A model generated the notes under the pieces. It did not search any database. It worked only from the letters and a program-made list of their open reading frames with translations, and had not been told where the DNA came from. From Candidatus Woesearchaeota archaeon (GTDB lineage Archaea; Nanobdellota; Nanobdellia; Woesearchaeales; UBA525): a DNA stretch of 5,319 bases. This document shows, one piece after another, positions 4,936 through 5,319 of the stretch. The stretch is taken from NCBI GenBank assembly GCA_023252315.1, contig JAJPEB010000094.1:1-5319 (forward strand), in the 5' to 3' direction. A program made the position numbers and the translations under genes. Within the stretch, counting starts at the first letter, position 1. Every line of letters starts with the position of its first letter.

Positions 4936-4957
4936 GCCTCTTGAGGGCGCCGGGGAC

Positions 4958-4971
4958 GTTTAACTAGCTTG
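4958..4971 (-). promoter_or_regulatory. BRE/TATA promoter of radB overlapping the upstream stop codon
   Basis: On the minus strand the sequence is CAAGCTAGTTAAAC, with AGTTAAAC at -30 to -23 from the radB ATG at 4935. The TAG stop of the upstream hydrolase (4966-4964) lies inside this element. It resembles the exporter promoter (AAGCTnnTTAA in both). The spacing implies leaderless radB mRNA, although readthrough from the upstream gene is also possible. Confidence 0.55.
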
Positions 4972-5319
4972 CGATGGGACGATGAGCCGGAACATACCCC
5001 TTCGCCTGCGCCAGGGGGACGTCCGCGATGAGGATCCGCTCTCCCTCCCCTGCGGCCGCCACGATCCTCCCCTCGCTATCGAGAACCTTGCTCCTCCCTA
5101 CTGGCTTGAGCAGCTTGCCTCTGTGACGATGCTCCCCGCCGCATGCGTCGGAGATCACGTACGGGATGTGATGGGTCCTCACCTCTTCGTCGGGACGGAA
5201 AAAGTAATTGTCGAGGCCCTGTTTCCCCTCCGGTTGGCTCCAGAGGGGGAATTCGCGATCGTAGACCCAATTGGCGGTGCATACCATCATCTGCGCTCCG
5301 TCGTCGACGAGCCTCTGCT
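4964..5319 (-). CDS. Carbon-nitrogen hydrolase (nitrilase superfamily), C-terminal part
   Basis: The last 117 codons of a gene that enters from the right edge. The frame is open to the edge, upstream of the ATG at 5290. The preceding residues RLVDDGAQ join MMVCTANW into the nitrilase-superfamily pattern (GA-x4-x-P/T-A-N-W) that follows the catalytic cysteine by roughly 10-20 residues. So 5290 is not the start, and the Glu, Lys and Cys catalytic residues should lie outside the window. Further matches are IPYVISDACGGE and GRSKVLDSEGRIVAAAGEGERILIADVPL, the family's 'G-x-S-x-(I/V)-x-D-x-x-G-x-(I/V)' C-terminal strand region. Members hydrolyse amides, carbamoyl compounds or nitriles; the specific substrate cannot be told from this part. 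It lies 28 bp upstream of radB in the same direction. Confidence 0.85.
   Translation of the reverse strand, partial: QRLVDDGAQMMVCTANWVYDREFPLWSQPEGKQGLDNYFFRPDEEVRTHHIPYVISDACGGEHRHRGKLLKPVGRSKVLDSEGRIVAAAGEGERILIADVPLAQAKGYVPAHRPIAS

Noticed and set aside
3934..4944. A 336-codon plus-strand open frame across the radB region
   Set aside because: Low-complexity Arg/Leu/Glu/Asp composition without domains; it is the shadow of radB, whose motifs are clear on the minus strand.

Overview
The window looks like GC-rich archaeal chromosome. A RadB-type recombinase (4192-4935, minus) and a TrmB-family regulator (2809-3534, minus) are archaeal hallmarks. Five genes that start a transcription unit have a TATA-like box about 22-30 nt before an ATG, with no room for a 5' leader, which is the archaeal leaderless arrangement. 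The two genes lying inside operons instead have Shine-Dalgarno matches. RadB points towards Euryarchaeota or a DPANN-type lineage. The proteins contain normal amounts of lysine and are not strongly acidic, which argues against haloarchaea. I cannot name a genus.

Layout, left to right. Bases 1-213 hold the N-terminal 71 codons of an unrecognised minus-strand gene that runs off the left edge. It is divergent from a two-gene ABC-2 exporter operon on the plus strand (ATPase 300-1256, permease 1249-2016, overlapping by 8 bp). The 86-bp gap between them carries two near-mirror-image promoters. The permease is followed by a GC hairpin and a 190-bp gap. That gap contains a possible 25-codon leader ORF ending in an Ile-rich stretch, and directly after it a strong 30-nt hairpin.

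Next on the plus strand is a small operon: a winged-helix DNA-binding protein (2207-2575) overlapped by a histidine-rich 81-residue protein of unknown function (2557-2802). This converges with the TrmB regulator. TrmB is divergent from an unrecognised 197-residue protein (3624-4217) that appears to contain an internal duplication. A 24-bp imperfect palindrome sits at the exact centre of the TrmB divergent intergenic region and is a candidate operator controlling both genes.

The right part is minus strand. RadB overlaps the unknown gene tail-to-tail by 26 bp. Upstream of RadB is the C-terminal part of a nitrilase-superfamily (carbon-nitrogen hydrolase) gene that runs off the right edge. The RadB promoter overlaps the stop codon of that gene.

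There is no sign of a mobile element, CRISPR array, rRNA or tRNA. The most interesting parts are the wHTH/His-rich pair with its structured leader, and the TrmB plus duplicated-protein divergent pair. Both are inferred regulatory modules and not demonstrated systems.
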